Source of the DNA: Mitsuaria sp. WAJ17
GTDB taxonomy: Bacteria > Pseudomonadota > Gammaproteobacteria > Burkholderiales > Burkholderiaceae_C
Length of the DNA: 64,000 bases
Direction of reading: 5' to 3'
NCBI RefSeq assembly: GCF_014174515.1
Contig: NZ_JACJUG010000005.1
Span: forward strand, 62,001 to 126,000
The notes beneath the pieces were generated by a model, which saw nothing but the letters and a program-made list of their open reading frames with translations, was not told where the DNA came from and did not search any database. The position numbers were made by a program, and so were the translations under genes. Below, piece by piece: positions 45,521 through 54,299 of the stretch (its first letter is position 1; the number at the start of each line of letters is the position of its first letter).

Positions 45521-45528
45521 ACACCGCC

Positions 45529-45894
45529 GTGTCCAGCCCCAGCACCCACCGCCGCCTCAACGCCATCGCCCTCTTCCAGTCATTCGCGGAAGAGCGTATC
45601 GCCGCGGGCGATCCACCCAAGGGGCTGGAGTCCAGCTGGGCTGCAAGGATCGAGGTCAGCGGCGCGACCTGGTCCATGGCCAAGAGCGGCGCCCGCCCGA
45701 TCGGCGACAAGCTCGCGCGCCAGATCGAGCAGCACTGCGGCAAGGAAGCGGGCTGGCTCGACGAGGAGCGTGCGCCCACGGGCCTCACGCCTGGCGAGCA
45801 ACAGTTCCTGGCCCTGGCGCTGAAGACCTACCGAGACACCAACAGCGACGGACGCAAGCAGCTCAAGCAGCTGCTGAAGACCTTCACCAGGTAG
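45529..45894 (+). CDS. XRE/Cro-like DNA-binding regulator
   Basis: A 121-aa product from GTG 45529. The in-frame ATG at 45499 overlaps the putative -10 and operator, so the GTG is preferred. Residues about 15-65 fit a phage-repressor-type helix-turn-helix: an initial helix, an SSWAARIEVSGATWSMAKSG stretch as the turn and recognition helix, then RPIGDKLARQIEQHCGKEAGWLDE, a tail widespread in betaproteobacterial Cro-like proteins. The C-terminus (about 85-121) is a basic helix. It probably binds the twin palindrome at its own promoter and controls the genes downstream. HTH assignment is by pattern only. Confidence 0.6.
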   Translation: MSSPSTHRRLNAIALFQSFAEERIAAGDPPKGLESSWAARIEVSGATWSMAKSGARPIGDKLARQIEQHCGKEAGWLDEERAPTGLTPGEQQFLALALKTYRDTNSDGRKQLKQLLKTFTR

Positions 45895-46253
45895 GCCACG
45901 GCGCCGCACATGCGCGCTCGCATGCTGGCGCGTATCGCGTCGCGCCATGGCCTAGCATCAAGACTGCGCGCATCAAAAGGGAAAACGTTGGCGCGCCGCA
46001 ACGTGACGGCACCATGACTCTTGCGCAGCGGCTTTCCCTGCCCTCATCATTCGCCCCCATTGCTGAAGGCGCCCACGACAGCGCCCGCATGACGGAGATC
46101 CCCCTATGTCCTCCCTGTTCCTCTCGAACTACGACTGAACACGGTTCCCGAGCCCCGGCTGAACCGTGTCTGATCACAGATACGGCCTCAGATCGCGCGG
46201 TAGCCAAAGCCCCGCAGCCATCGAGCCGGGGCTTTTGCATTTCGGAAACCGAC
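45895..46253. other. Intergenic leader before the 80-aa gene, with hairpins
   Basis: No gene is supported here. It contains an interrupted palindrome (ACGTTG...CAACGT, about 45983-46003) and a terminator-like stem at 46206-46235. The stretch may be a 5' leader with attenuation. Confidence 0.45.
46206..46236 (+). terminator. Terminator-like hairpin upstream of the 80-aa gene
   Basis: AAAGCCCCG (46206-46214) pairs with CGGGGCTTT (46227-46235) over a 12-base loop and is followed by one further T (four Ts in all at 46233-46236). It lies 18 bases before the ATG at 46254, so it would either end the regulator transcript or attenuate the downstream pair. Confidence 0.6.
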
Positions 46254-46496
46254 ATGAGTGCACAACTCCGTTCCCGCGCCCTCCAGGAGGGGCGGGTCAA
46301 GGCCCTGCGCCGCATGAAGCAGCCCATGACGCTGCTGCTCGAGCAGAGCAAAAGCGCACGCGACCCCGTGGCGCGTGCACTCGGCCAGCGAGGCATGCGC
46401 GGCGCAGGCCAGCACATCCAGAGCCGCGGCGCCCAGCGTCGTGCCGACCGCGTGGCGCTGCAGGCGCTGCTGCGAAGAAAGGATTGGGATGAATGA
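46254..46496 (+). CDS. Small basic protein coupled to the AAA+/M41 gene
   Basis: An 80-aa product, rich in Arg (about one residue in five), predicted helical, without Cys or a membrane segment. I recognise no domain. Its stop overlaps the start of the ATPase-peptidase gene by 8 bases (ATGAATGA), so the two are translated together. It could be an adaptor, inhibitor or nucleic-acid-binding partner of that protease (inference). ATG 46254 is preceded by GGAAA at about 8 bases. Confidence 0.65.
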   Translation: MSAQLRSRALQEGRVKALRRMKQPMTLLLEQSKSARDPVARALGQRGMRGAGQHIQSRGAQRRADRVALQALLRRKDWDE

Positions 46497-48474
46497 ATCC
46501 ACGACGAGTCGCGCCTCGCTGCGCGAACAGCTGGCGCTGAAGGATCGCCGGCTCCAGGAGATCGCCGCCCAGCTCAAGCGCGAGCTGTTCGGCATCGACG
46601 CCATCATCGACCGCGTCATCGATTCGGTGCGCGCCTGGTACCTGATGCCCGAGCTGGTCTCACGGCCCATCATCGTCTGCCTCTGGGGCCTCACGGGCAC
46701 CGGCAAGACTCAGCTCGTGCGCCGGCTGGCGCAGCTGCTGGGTTTCTACGACCGATTCGTCGAGGTTCAGATGGACGGCTTCTCCAACGGCGCCGGCTGG
46801 CGCGGGGCGCAAAGCATCTCGGGCATGCTGGCCGAGTCCGGCGTGCGCGAGGGTGAGCCCGGCATCCTGGCCCTCGATGAGTTCCAGCGCTTCCGCACCA
46901 TCGACGGCAAGCGCGGCGAGCTGCGCGTGGAGCGCTACCAGGACGTCTGGGCCCTGCTGTCCGACGGGCGCCTGCCGCCCGCGCTGTCACTGCTGGGCGA
47001 CATCGAGTCCTCGCTCGCCGAGGCTGCCTTCGACGCCGAGCGCGAGGAAGCCGACACGACCCAGCGTCGCTTCAAGCTGCGCAGCTGGGAAGCCAGGGAG
47101 CTGCAGCGCAACCTCAAGCTCGAGATGCCGCTGATGGAGATCATGGCCTGGACACCCGAGCAGATCCAGGATCGCCTGCTGGCCTTTCGCGAAAGCGGCC
47201 AGCAACGCTGGGAGACCGACTACAGCCGCCTGCTCATCTTCGTCTGCGGCAACCTCGACGAGATGTACGAGGACCTGGCCACTAGCGTGGACGACTGCGA
47301 CAGCGATGCCGATGTCTTCCATGCACTGACGGGCAAGCTCAGCGTCATCGACGTCAAGCAGGCACTCAACAAGCGCTTCAAGCCCGAGCAGGTGGCGCGG
47401 CTGGGCAATGAGCATGTGGTCTACCCCTCGCTCTCGCGCCGGGCCTATGAGCAGCTCATCGAGCAGGGCTGCAGCCGCTATGCCCGCGAGGCCGAGGAGC
47501 GATGCCAGCTGCGCTTCGAGCTGGATGCCAGCGTGCAAGAGCAGATCTATGCCAACGCCGTGTTTCCCGCGCAGGGCACCCGGCCGTTGTTCTCCTCGCT
47601 CCACGCCATCCTGGGTGCAGGGCTGACAAAGGCCGCACTGTGGGCCATCGAACGCGGTGCCGAGCCGGGCGACTGCGTGCGGCTGAGTGCCGACGGCCGC
47701 GCGCTCCTCGCGCAGTGGGGAACTCTCAGTCAGGCCATTGCCGCACCGTTCGAGATCAGCCGCCTGCGCCAGCGCAGCAACGCCGACTTCCGCGCACTGC
47801 TGGCCGTGCACGAGGCCGGCCACGGCCTGGTCCATGCCTTGCTCTTCGGCCGGGCGCCGCAGGAGATCAAGATCCACGTGGCCAGCTTCGAGGGCGGTTA
47901 CAACGCCTACAGCTCGCGCAAGGTCTGGTCGCGTCGCAATCTGCGCGACTCCATCTGCACCAGCCTGGCCGGCCGCGCGGCGGAGCTGCTGGTCTTCGGG
48001 CCCGAGCTCAGCTCCAGTGGTGCCGAGAGCGACCTGCGCAAGGCCACCGAGACGGCGGCCCGCATGCTGCGCCATCTGGGCCACGGCCCGCGCATCGGGC
48101 GTAGCGATGTCGCCACCGACAGCGAAGAGAACTATTGCACCGATGTCGAAAGCAGCAACGCGCCCATCGAAGCCCTCCTCCAGGCCGAGCATGCCCGCGC
48201 GACCGGGCTGCTCCAGGCCCATCGCCAGGCCCTGCTGTCCCTGGTGGACGAGCTGATTCAGCAGGGGCAGCTCAGCCCCGCGCGCTTCGCAGCCGTGGTG
48301 GGCCTGCCCCTGGATCGGCCGGAAGATGCGCTGGACCCGTATGCGAACCGGCTCGCGCGCTTCAGGCGGGAGCGGCCTGCGCAGGCGTCTGAGCCGCAGC
48401 GACGCATGCGGGGCCGCCCATCCGGCGACGCCAGGCTGGCGGGTGGCGCGGTCGGCCTGCTACCCACGGCATGA
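46489..48474 (+). CDS. Clp-like AAA+ ATPase fused to M41 (FtsH-type) zinc peptidase
   Basis: A 661-aa soluble protein from ATG 46489. Residues about 15-400 are an AAA+ module: Walker A GLTGTGKTQ (about 66), Walker B GILALDEFQ (about 126), sensor-1-like LLIFVCGNLDEMY, an Arg-finger-like KRFKPEQVARL, and a C-terminal small domain ending in GTRPL, as in Clp/HslU ATPases rather than FtsH. Residues about 430-600 are an M41 peptidase: HEAGH (about 441-445), and Asp in SSGAESDLRKAT (about 514) as third zinc ligand. There are no membrane helices, unlike FtsH. Likely an ATP-dependent cytoplasmic protease; substrate unknown. Confidence 0.85.
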   Translation: MNESTTSRASLREQLALKDRRLQEIAAQLKRELFGIDAIIDRVIDSVRAWYLMPELVSRPIIVCLWGLTGTGKTQLVRRLAQLLGFYDRFVEVQMDGFSNGAGWRGAQSISGMLAESGVREGEPGILALDEFQRFRTIDGKRGELRVERYQDVWALLSDGRLPPALSLLGDIESSLAEAAFDAEREEADTTQRRFKLRSWEARELQRNLKLEMPLMEIMAWTPEQIQDRLLAFRESGQQRWETDYSRLLIFVCGNLDEMYEDLATSVDDCDSDADVFHALTGKLSVIDVKQALNKRFKPEQVARLGNEHVVYPSLSRRAYEQLIEQGCSRYAREAEERCQLRFELDASVQEQIYANAVFPAQGTRPLFSSLHAILGAGLTKAALWAIERGAEPGDCVRLSADGRALLAQWGTLSQAIAAPFEISRLRQRSNADFRALLAVHEAGHGLVHALLFGRAPQEIKIHVASFEGGYNAYSSRKVWSRRNLRDSICTSLAGRAAELLVFGPELSSSGAESDLRKATETAARMLRHLGHGPRIGRSDVATDSEENYCTDVESSNAPIEALLQAEHARATGLLQAHRQALLSLVDELIQQGQLSPARFAAVVGLPLDRPEDALDPYANRLARFRRERPAQASEPQRRMRGRPSGDARLAGGAVGLLPTA

Positions 48475-48611
48475 GGCCGCAGGCCATCCACACGGCACTG
48501 TTCGACGGATCGCATCCGCTCGGGCAGCGGATCCAGGGACGTCCATGGGGTGATTGCTGCGCAGCGGTCGCAACCCTATAGTCGCAGCATCTATCTGCCT
48601 AGGAGAGCAGC

Positions 48612-48977
48612 ATGGCCATGCGTACCCCGTCGATCGATCTGCAGAAAGTGCTCAGCGGCGCCGCGCGGCTGGAGGTGAAGCTGCTCAACGCAGGCGTCGA
48701 GGCCCTGCAGGTCTATATCAACCAGGCCTCCAGGTTCTCCTCCCTGGCGGCCGAGACGCTGCAGGCCGTGCAGGAGGACAAGGCCACGCTGGCCGACACC
48801 GCCCGCAAGCTGAGCGACTTCGGCCGCCAAAGCGCCCACGCCTACGCCGACCTGGCTCAGCGCCTGAGCGCCAGTTACTACGACGAGTTCGATCGCCTGG
48901 CCAACAGCGGGCAGAAGACGCCCTCGGCGCTCCCTGCGGCACGCGCCCGCACCAGGCGCGCCTCTGCCAAGGCATGA
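48612..48977 (+). CDS. Phasin-like small helical protein
   Basis: A 121-aa product with an all-helical, amphipathic pattern (LLNAGVEALQVYINQASRFSSLAAETLQAVQEDKATLAD), followed by a basic Ala/Arg/Lys tail typical of the polyhydroxybutyrate-granule phasins and their DNA-binding relatives. A strong GGAGAG ribosome site precedes ATG 48612. The call is by composition and pattern only; a generic helical stress protein is possible. Its stop overlaps the next start (GCATGAG). Confidence 0.5.
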   Translation: MAMRTPSIDLQKVLSGAARLEVKLLNAGVEALQVYINQASRFSSLAAETLQAVQEDKATLADTARKLSDFGRQSAHAYADLAQRLSASYYDEFDRLANSGQKTPSALPAARARTRRASAKA

Positions 48978-49315
48978 GCTACCGTGCCAGCGAGCGGCGC
49001 GTGCTCGGGCACGCTCCACGCAGCAACGGTGAGCGCCCGGTCTCGCGGCGCGAGGCCGCCGCGCTGAAGGCCAGCGGCCGTTACCGAGCCAGTAGCGGCG
49101 CGCCGGCCAGCGCCGAGCACTGGCGCCGCCGCCTGCCCGATGGCAGCTGCCTGCATCTAGTGCTGGAGGAGCGGCGTTGCCGCCTTCACCATGATGCCTT
49201 TGACCCCGACGCCAGCCTACTGTCCATGGGTCTGCACATGACGCACGAAGCCCGCGCCGAGGCCGCCGCCATGGCCGCGCTGGCATGGTCGGTCGTCAGC
49301 CTGCTGGCCCACTGA
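48974..49315 (+). CDS. Hypothetical 113-aa protein
   Basis: Starts at ATG 48974 overlapping the previous stop by 4 bases (ATGA), so it is coupled to the phasin-like gene. The N-terminal third is Arg/Ser-rich and probably disordered; the rest (WRRRLPDGSCLHLVLEERRCRLHHDAFDP) looks like a short beta-meander, with a C-terminal Ala-rich helix. No family recognised. The last 20 bases overlap the tail of the convergent SRPBCC gene. Confidence 0.55.
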   Translation: MSYRASERRVLGHAPRSNGERPVSRREAAALKASGRYRASSGAPASAEHWRRRLPDGSCLHLVLEERRCRLHHDAFDPDASLLSMGLHMTHEARAEAAAMAALAWSVVSLLAH

Positions 49316-49781
49316 GCCGTGTGGCTACGCCCTCGAGCAAGGCCCGCCAGTGGCGCGCCACGAGCTCGCCGAAGATCCGGCGAAGGCTCTCACTCGTGTT
49401 CGGGAACTCAAGTTCCATCTCGATGCGTGTGCCCCGCCCGCCTGCCGCCGGCGTGAAGCGAAACGTCCCTTCGCAGCGCCCCGGCACCTGGACCGCACGC
49501 GAGGCCGCATGGAATCGGATCAGCGATCCGCCGGCGGGCTGCCGCAAAGTCAATGACCATTCGAGCAATCCCGGATCGAGGTGAGGCTGCAGGAGCACCG
49601 GGACCTCAACCTGCGCACGCCACAGCTGCACCACCTGGCGCTCGCCCGTGGGCAGGACCTCGTCCCGAATCACCTCGGCGGCCTGCACGTGCGGCAAGAC
49701 GGGCGCAAGCTCGCAGCTGCGCTCCATGAGGCCCTGCAGCAGCGGGCCGGCGGGCTGCATCAACACCATCATCAGCTTCAT
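49296..49781 (-). CDS. SRPBCC-fold (polyketide cyclase/START-like) protein
   Basis: A 161-aa product with the helix-grip pattern: an N-terminal hydrophobic strand region, antiparallel strands (EWSLTLRQPAGGSLIRFHAAS, GTFRFTPAAGGRGTRIEMELEF) and a long C-terminal helix (SLRRIFGELVARHWRALLEGV). Such proteins bind hydrophobic ligands. Its ATG overlaps the stop of the NAD-epimerase gene by 4 bases, so the two are coupled. The function is probably tied to the neighbouring oxidoreductase; the ligand is unknown. Confidence 0.75.
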   Translation of the reverse strand: MKLMMVLMQPAGPLLQGLMERSCELAPVLPHVQAAEVIRDEVLPTGERQVVQLWRAQVEVPVLLQPHLDPGLLEWSLTLRQPAGGSLIRFHAASRAVQVPGRCEGTFRFTPAAGGRGTRIEMELEFPNTSESLRRIFGELVARHWRALLEGVATRLSGPAG

Positions 49782-50818
49782 GAGGCCGCCCGCACATCAG
49801 GTGAGAGGCGCAGGCGCGCGGTGACGGCGTCCGCAACATGGCCGCGCGCCAGCACCCAGGCCAGTGACTCGGCAAGGGCCTGCCGGGCCGGTCGAGGCTG
49901 CCAGCCCAGGGCAGCCAGCCGATCATGGCGGTACCAGTAGAAGCGGCAGGCCATGCGCGCCTCATCGCGCGTGACCTGAGGGGGCCGGCCGGCCAGGCGC
50001 GCCGCGGCCTCCATGCCGGCGGCAGCCAGATAGGCGGCCGTGTGATTGAGCGTCAGCGTGGGGCCGAAGGTGCCGGCCAGCTCGGACACCGTGGCATGCA
50101 GCGCCTCCCAGCGCAGATTCTCGCTGCCGGCCACGTAGCGTCTGCCGGCTTCGCCTCGTCGTGCCGCGACGAGGTGGGCCTGGCCGATGTCAGGCGCGGC
50201 CACCACATTGCAGCCCCCCAGGAAGGTGCAGCGCAGCGGGTCGTTGAGATAGTTGACGAGATTGGCATTGCTGGGCCCCAGCCGATGGTCATGGCCGCCG
50301 ATAACCAGGGTGGGATTGACCGTCAGCACCTCCAGGCCCAGGCGGCTGCCGGCCTCGAAGGCGGCCTCCTCCTGCCTCAGCTTGGACAACACATAGGCCG
50401 AGGGCTCCCGCTCGTCGAAGACCGCATCCTCGTCCAGCACCAGGGGCACGGTACTGGAGCCCAGCGTCACCGAGGACGAAGTCACGACCACCCGCCCCAC
50501 GCCCGCGCGCCGCGCCGCCAGCAGCACGTGGCGGGTGCCGCGCACGGCCAGGTCGGCCTGTTCCTCGGCCGCCATGCCGGCGTAGGCAAACACGGCGGCG
50601 GCATGGAACACCCAGCCGCAGCCCTTGGCGGCACGCAGCACGGAATCGACGTCCAGCACGTCCCCTTCGACAGCCTCGACCGACAGCCCAGCCAGCGCCC
50701 GCCTGTCGCTGCCCGCGCGCACCAGCACGCGCACGGCGTGTCCTTCCTCCAGTAGGGCACGCACGATGTGATTGCCGACGATGCCGGTGGCACCTGTGAC
50801 GAGGGCGGGGGCATTCAT
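49778..50818 (-). CDS. NAD-dependent epimerase/dehydratase (dihydroflavonol-reductase-like SDR)
   Basis: A 346-aa extended SDR. The cofactor motif is VTGATGIVGNHIVRALLEEG, followed by GDVLDVDSV, VFHAAA and the active-site Ser/Tyr/Lys (TSSSVTLG then YVLSKLRQEE). The C-terminal half fits the dihydroflavonol/3-beta-hydroxysteroid branch. Substrate unknown. The gene overlaps the DUF362-like gene upstream and the SRPBCC gene downstream by 4 bases each, so the trio is one operon. Confidence 0.9.
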   Translation of the reverse strand: MNAPALVTGATGIVGNHIVRALLEEGHAVRVLVRAGSDRRALAGLSVEAVEGDVLDVDSVLRAAKGCGWVFHAAAVFAYAGMAAEEQADLAVRGTRHVLLAARRAGVGRVVVTSSSVTLGSSTVPLVLDEDAVFDEREPSAYVLSKLRQEEAAFEAGSRLGLEVLTVNPTLVIGGHDHRLGPSNANLVNYLNDPLRCTFLGGCNVVAAPDIGQAHLVAARRGEAGRRYVAGSENLRWEALHATVSELAGTFGPTLTLNHTAAYLAAAGMEAAARLAGRPPQVTRDEARMACRFYWYRHDRLAALGWQPRPARQALAESLAWVLARGHVADAVTARLRLSPDVRAAS

Positions 50819-52938
50819 CCGCGCGCCAGCTGGTCCAGATCGCGGTGCACCGCGTCGGCCAGCCCCTGCAGGAAGTCGGGGGCGTCACGCACCAGCGCAG
50901 CCATGCCCGCGGCGAAGGCGGCATCGCGTGCCTGCGCATCGTTGGCCGCAGACTGGGCGCTGAAATGGCGGAAGCCCTGCGCGTCCGCGGCCTGGGCTGG
51001 CGGGCCGGGAGGCGGTGTGGCGGCCCCGGCGCCGGCGCCCATCAGCCAGGCCATCGCATCGCCAAGCGAGCCCAGCTCGCCGGGCTCGCTCGCACTGCGT
51101 CGCCCCCGCAGCAGCTCGGCCACGGCCGCGGTGGCGGTGGCCAGCAGACGTGGCAGCGCGCGCTTCGGGCTGACGGCCGCGGGGTCATGGCCGATGCGAA
51201 AGTCGCGCCCCTCGTAGGCCGCCTGCAGGTTCGCCACCGTGCCTTCGAAGAAGCTTGTGTAGGCTCCCTCGACGATGGGGTCGCGCAGGCCGGGCGCGAG
51301 ATCGATGTCGAAGAGCTTGAACGCCAGCGGCAGCGCGAACTGCTGGCGCCCGGCCACGCGCACCCGCACCTGGCCCTCGGGTGTCCTCACGAACTCGACG
51401 CAGCCGTCATCCGCCAGCGCGCTGCCGTTGGGGCTGGCCACGGTGCGCCAGTAGATGCTCTGACGGCCCGGCGTGCGCCGGATGCACTGCAGCTTCTCGA
51501 CGTCGATCACATCTCCGCCGAACAGCACCATCCAGTTTGGCTGCGGCAGGTAGAGATTGCGCTCGGCCTGATGCCGGACCCGGCCCCGGCCATCGCGCCG
51601 CACGGCCACAGTGGCGCCGCCGATGTAGTCGTTCATGTACTGGATGCCGAGCGCGATATCGACCCTGCGCACCCAGCGCTCGTAGGGCACAGGCACCACA
51701 TGCTCGTTGCCGAACACGATGGCGCCGTCCACATGGCGCCAGCGAAGGCCATTGCGTGCGGGCGGCAAGTGGGCCAGCAGGGTCTCGTAAGAGGCCATGG
51801 CATCGGGGACGGCGTCGTAGTCGGCGGCGCAATAGGCCTCGGGATCGATCAGCAGCGGTGCCTCGCGCCGGCGCAACCTGTCCTTCGAGAACAAGGTTTG
51901 CTGCGCCGTCACCAGCCCGCCCAGGCGCGCCAGCAGCAGGTTCAGCGTCACCACGATCCAGAAGGCGCGCGGGTTGTCGTCCACCCGGGCCATCAAGGGC
52001 GTGACCAGCGCGTTGAGCCGGTCGCTGTAGAAGTCGCGCAGCGCGAAGCGTTCGCGGTCCACCGTCTGGAACCAGGCCGGGGCCAACGCACCGACGCCCT
52101 CGGACGCCTGGCGCTGACGTGCCGAGCGCGCCATCAGCGGATGCACGTTGCGCCACAGGGGATACGGCGCGAGGCTGCCTTCCACGCGGTGTTGCGGCAG
52201 GCCGAACGCATGCAAGGCGGCGGCGTTGACGGGCGAAGAGTAGGGGTCCAGACCCATGCGCGCGGCGCCCGCCCAGTCGGCCAGCAGGGCGCTGGGGCTG
52301 GCGATCAAGGTGTGCGTCGCGAGCGGCCGCGGCGCGCGCTGGCCAGCACCGCCGTGGGCGCTGGTGACGGCGTCAATCAGGCACCAGTGCGGCGGGGCCT
52401 CGCGAAGCACCTGCAGAGCGTCTTCCACAAGGCCGCGGCGCGGCCGGGCCAGGCTGGCCAGATTGTGGATCGAGAGCGCGAAATGCTGTTCCTCGTGCGT
52501 GCGGTTCTTGGCGAAGGCGATGCGCAAGGCCGCGCCGCGCCAGCGCTCGCCACCCGCGCCGCCGAACACCTCGTAGGGGCGCCCCCGAGGCGTGATGAAG
52601 CGCCATCCTGTCAGCTCCGGCACAAGCAGTGGATCGCGGTTGTGCAGCCAGCTGTCGTCTTCATGGCGAACATCGGCCACCGACACGTCGGTGAAGCCAT
52701 GCTCGTGCAAGCGATCGATCAGGTGCTCCACCAGCAGGGCTTCGGTGCCGGCATGCGGTGCCTGCTCGCAGACGTCGAGATCGGGCTTGATGACCACGGG
52801 ACCGCGCCGGCCCGCCACACTGTCCCAGAAGCCGCAAAGGGCCAGCAACTCATCCAGCAGCGTCGTGCCCGGTGCGCCGGCGCGCTGATGAACCCACACG
52901 GTGTGGGCAGGGTCAATCGTGCCTGGGCGGCGTGCCAT
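50815..52938 (-). CDS. DUF362-like protein
   Basis: About 707 aa from ATG 52938 (MARRPGTID). An alternative ATG at 52959 would overlap the divergent gene's start codon, so the inner Met is preferred; neither has a clear ribosome site. The N-terminal 330 residues resemble DUF362 proteins (GPVVIKPDLDVC, then LVEHLIDRLHEHGFTDVSVADV and NLASLARP), but the usual CxxCxxC iron-sulfur segment is not seen. The C-terminal part is unassigned. It heads the operon with an SDR and an SRPBCC protein, suggesting a small-molecule pathway. Confidence 0.7.
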   Translation of the reverse strand: MARRPGTIDPAHTVWVHQRAGAPGTTLLDELLALCGFWDSVAGRRGPVVIKPDLDVCEQAPHAGTEALLVEHLIDRLHEHGFTDVSVADVRHEDDSWLHNRDPLLVPELTGWRFITPRGRPYEVFGGAGGERWRGAALRIAFAKNRTHEEQHFALSIHNLASLARPRRGLVEDALQVLREAPPHWCLIDAVTSAHGGAGQRAPRPLATHTLIASPSALLADWAGAARMGLDPYSSPVNAAALHAFGLPQHRVEGSLAPYPLWRNVHPLMARSARQRQASEGVGALAPAWFQTVDRERFALRDFYSDRLNALVTPLMARVDDNPRAFWIVVTLNLLLARLGGLVTAQQTLFSKDRLRRREAPLLIDPEAYCAADYDAVPDAMASYETLLAHLPPARNGLRWRHVDGAIVFGNEHVVPVPYERWVRRVDIALGIQYMNDYIGGATVAVRRDGRGRVRHQAERNLYLPQPNWMVLFGGDVIDVEKLQCIRRTPGRQSIYWRTVASPNGSALADDGCVEFVRTPEGQVRVRVAGRQQFALPLAFKLFDIDLAPGLRDPIVEGAYTSFFEGTVANLQAAYEGRDFRIGHDPAAVSPKRALPRLLATATAAVAELLRGRRSASEPGELGSLGDAMAWLMGAGAGAATPPPGPPAQAADAQGFRHFSAQSAANDAQARDAAFAAGMAALVRDAPDFLQGLADAVHRDLDQLARG

Positions 52939-52957
52939 GGAATGATAATAACGCGGC

Positions 52958-54166
52958 ATGAGAGCCTACCCCTACCGATTCCATGTCGCACTGGATGGCA
53001 ATGGCCTCAATGGCCTGGAGGGCTTGGCCGGCGTCTGCCAGTTCCTCTTCGATCCCGCCGACAACGCCTATGCCTGGAAGATCGCCTACTTCGACGGCAT
53101 TGCCGGCGGGCATGCGATCAGCCTGAACCCCGGCGGCTCGCTGGGCTTCCTGGGCAACACAGGCCAGCACCTGCTGATCTACGATGGTGCGGACTCACGG
53201 GAGCTCGCGCGCCAGAGCACGCTCAGCTTTGAGACCAACGACACCTCGCTGCGTGGCAGCACCCATGCCGTGTGGTTGAACGAGCACGAGTTCATCACCG
53301 CGATCGGTGATCACTTCTACCGATTCGATGCACGCCGCCTCGCCGAGGGCGTGAAGCTCGGCCCCCACCGTGTGAAGCTGCCACATGCGCTCAAGCGCAG
53401 CGCCTCGGGGCGCTACCTGGTGTACGGCTCGATGGACCACCCCAGGCAGGGCGAGGCGCGCGAGGTCGGCATCTACGATCTACAGACCGGCGAAGCGCGC
53501 CGCGTCGAGCTGCCCGCCACCTGCTGGCATGTGGTGGCGGACCCGGCGCGGGACATCTTCTATGCGCTGAGCTTCCGTGTGCTGCCGCAAGAAGGGCGCG
53601 ACTGGCATGAATGGGCGATGGCCTTCCTCAAGGAATACGCCTTTGAGATCGATGCCGTCACTGGCAGCGTGCTGCGTCACTGGGCTGCGGGACGCGAGGT
53701 GCCGGCGCATATCAACAGCGACGTGACGCTGTCCAAGGGCGAGCTCATCTTCTGCAATGGCGCCAGCCAGAGCATCATCATGATTGAACGGGAAGGTCTG
53801 GCGCGCTGGCGCATGATCGATGAGCGTCCCGACGTCTCGACGGTGCTCAGCCAGCGCAAGGCCGTCGGCGCCCAGATCGCCGACGCGCTCACCCGCGGCA
53901 ACGTGCTGCATGAGAGCCGGCACTTCCTGTCCGCGCTACGCATCTCGCGCTGGGCGGTGCTGGATTCGGTCTACGCCTGCCAACTCTCGGCCGACCAGCG
54001 CCTGTTGTTCACCGCCAACCGAGGCCTCAACCACATCACGGTCTACGACTATCCCGCCAACACCCTCCGGCTGCGCGTGGCCATGCCGCCGCTGCAGGAC
54101 TTCGTGGCCCTGTCACCCGGCGGAGATCCGCGGCTGGGGTTTCATCATGGGGCACTGGTGGGGTGA
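52958..54166 (+). CDS. Propeller-like protein, unknown function
   Basis: A 402-aa soluble protein without signal peptide. Repeated strand motifs ending in Y/F-D (LLIYDGADSRELAR, FYRFDARRLAEGV, VGIYDLQTGEARRVEL, ITVYDYPANTLRLRV) suggest a beta-propeller. I find no catalytic motif. It is divergent from the DUF362-like gene with only about 19 bases between starts, so one of the two promoters must lie inside the opposite coding region. It may belong to the same pathway (inference from position). Confidence 0.65.
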   Translation: MRAYPYRFHVALDGNGLNGLEGLAGVCQFLFDPADNAYAWKIAYFDGIAGGHAISLNPGGSLGFLGNTGQHLLIYDGADSRELARQSTLSFETNDTSLRGSTHAVWLNEHEFITAIGDHFYRFDARRLAEGVKLGPHRVKLPHALKRSASGRYLVYGSMDHPRQGEAREVGIYDLQTGEARRVELPATCWHVVADPARDIFYALSFRVLPQEGRDWHEWAMAFLKEYAFEIDAVTGSVLRHWAAGREVPAHINSDVTLSKGELIFCNGASQSIIMIEREGLARWRMIDERPDVSTVLSQRKAVGAQIADALTRGNVLHESRHFLSALRISRWAVLDSVYACQLSADQRLLFTANRGLNHITVYDYPANTLRLRVAMPPLQDFVALSPGGDPRLGFHHGALVG

Positions 54167-54280
54167 GGCGCGGCTGAGGCGCGCTGGAGGCAGTCGCTGC
54201 AAAGGCGCGGCTGCAACGGCAAGGACAGCCGCCGCCGCCCTTGCCGGCACGTCGAGTGGTACGACGTTGCCAAGGAACAC

Positions 54281-54299
54281 CGGGGCAATCCAGGCCCCG
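54281..54299 (-). terminator. Hairpin immediately after truD
   Basis: CGGGGC (54281-54286) pairs with GCCCCG (54294-54299), loop 7, directly after the truD stop on the minus strand and 114 bases past the convergent gene. It lacks a clear T-run. Confidence 0.4.

Noticed and set aside
45499..45528. ATG 45499 as start of the XRE-like gene
   Set aside because: It overlaps the -10-like TAGAAT and precedes the second operator, so a transcript starting there would not contain it; GTG 45529 is preferred.
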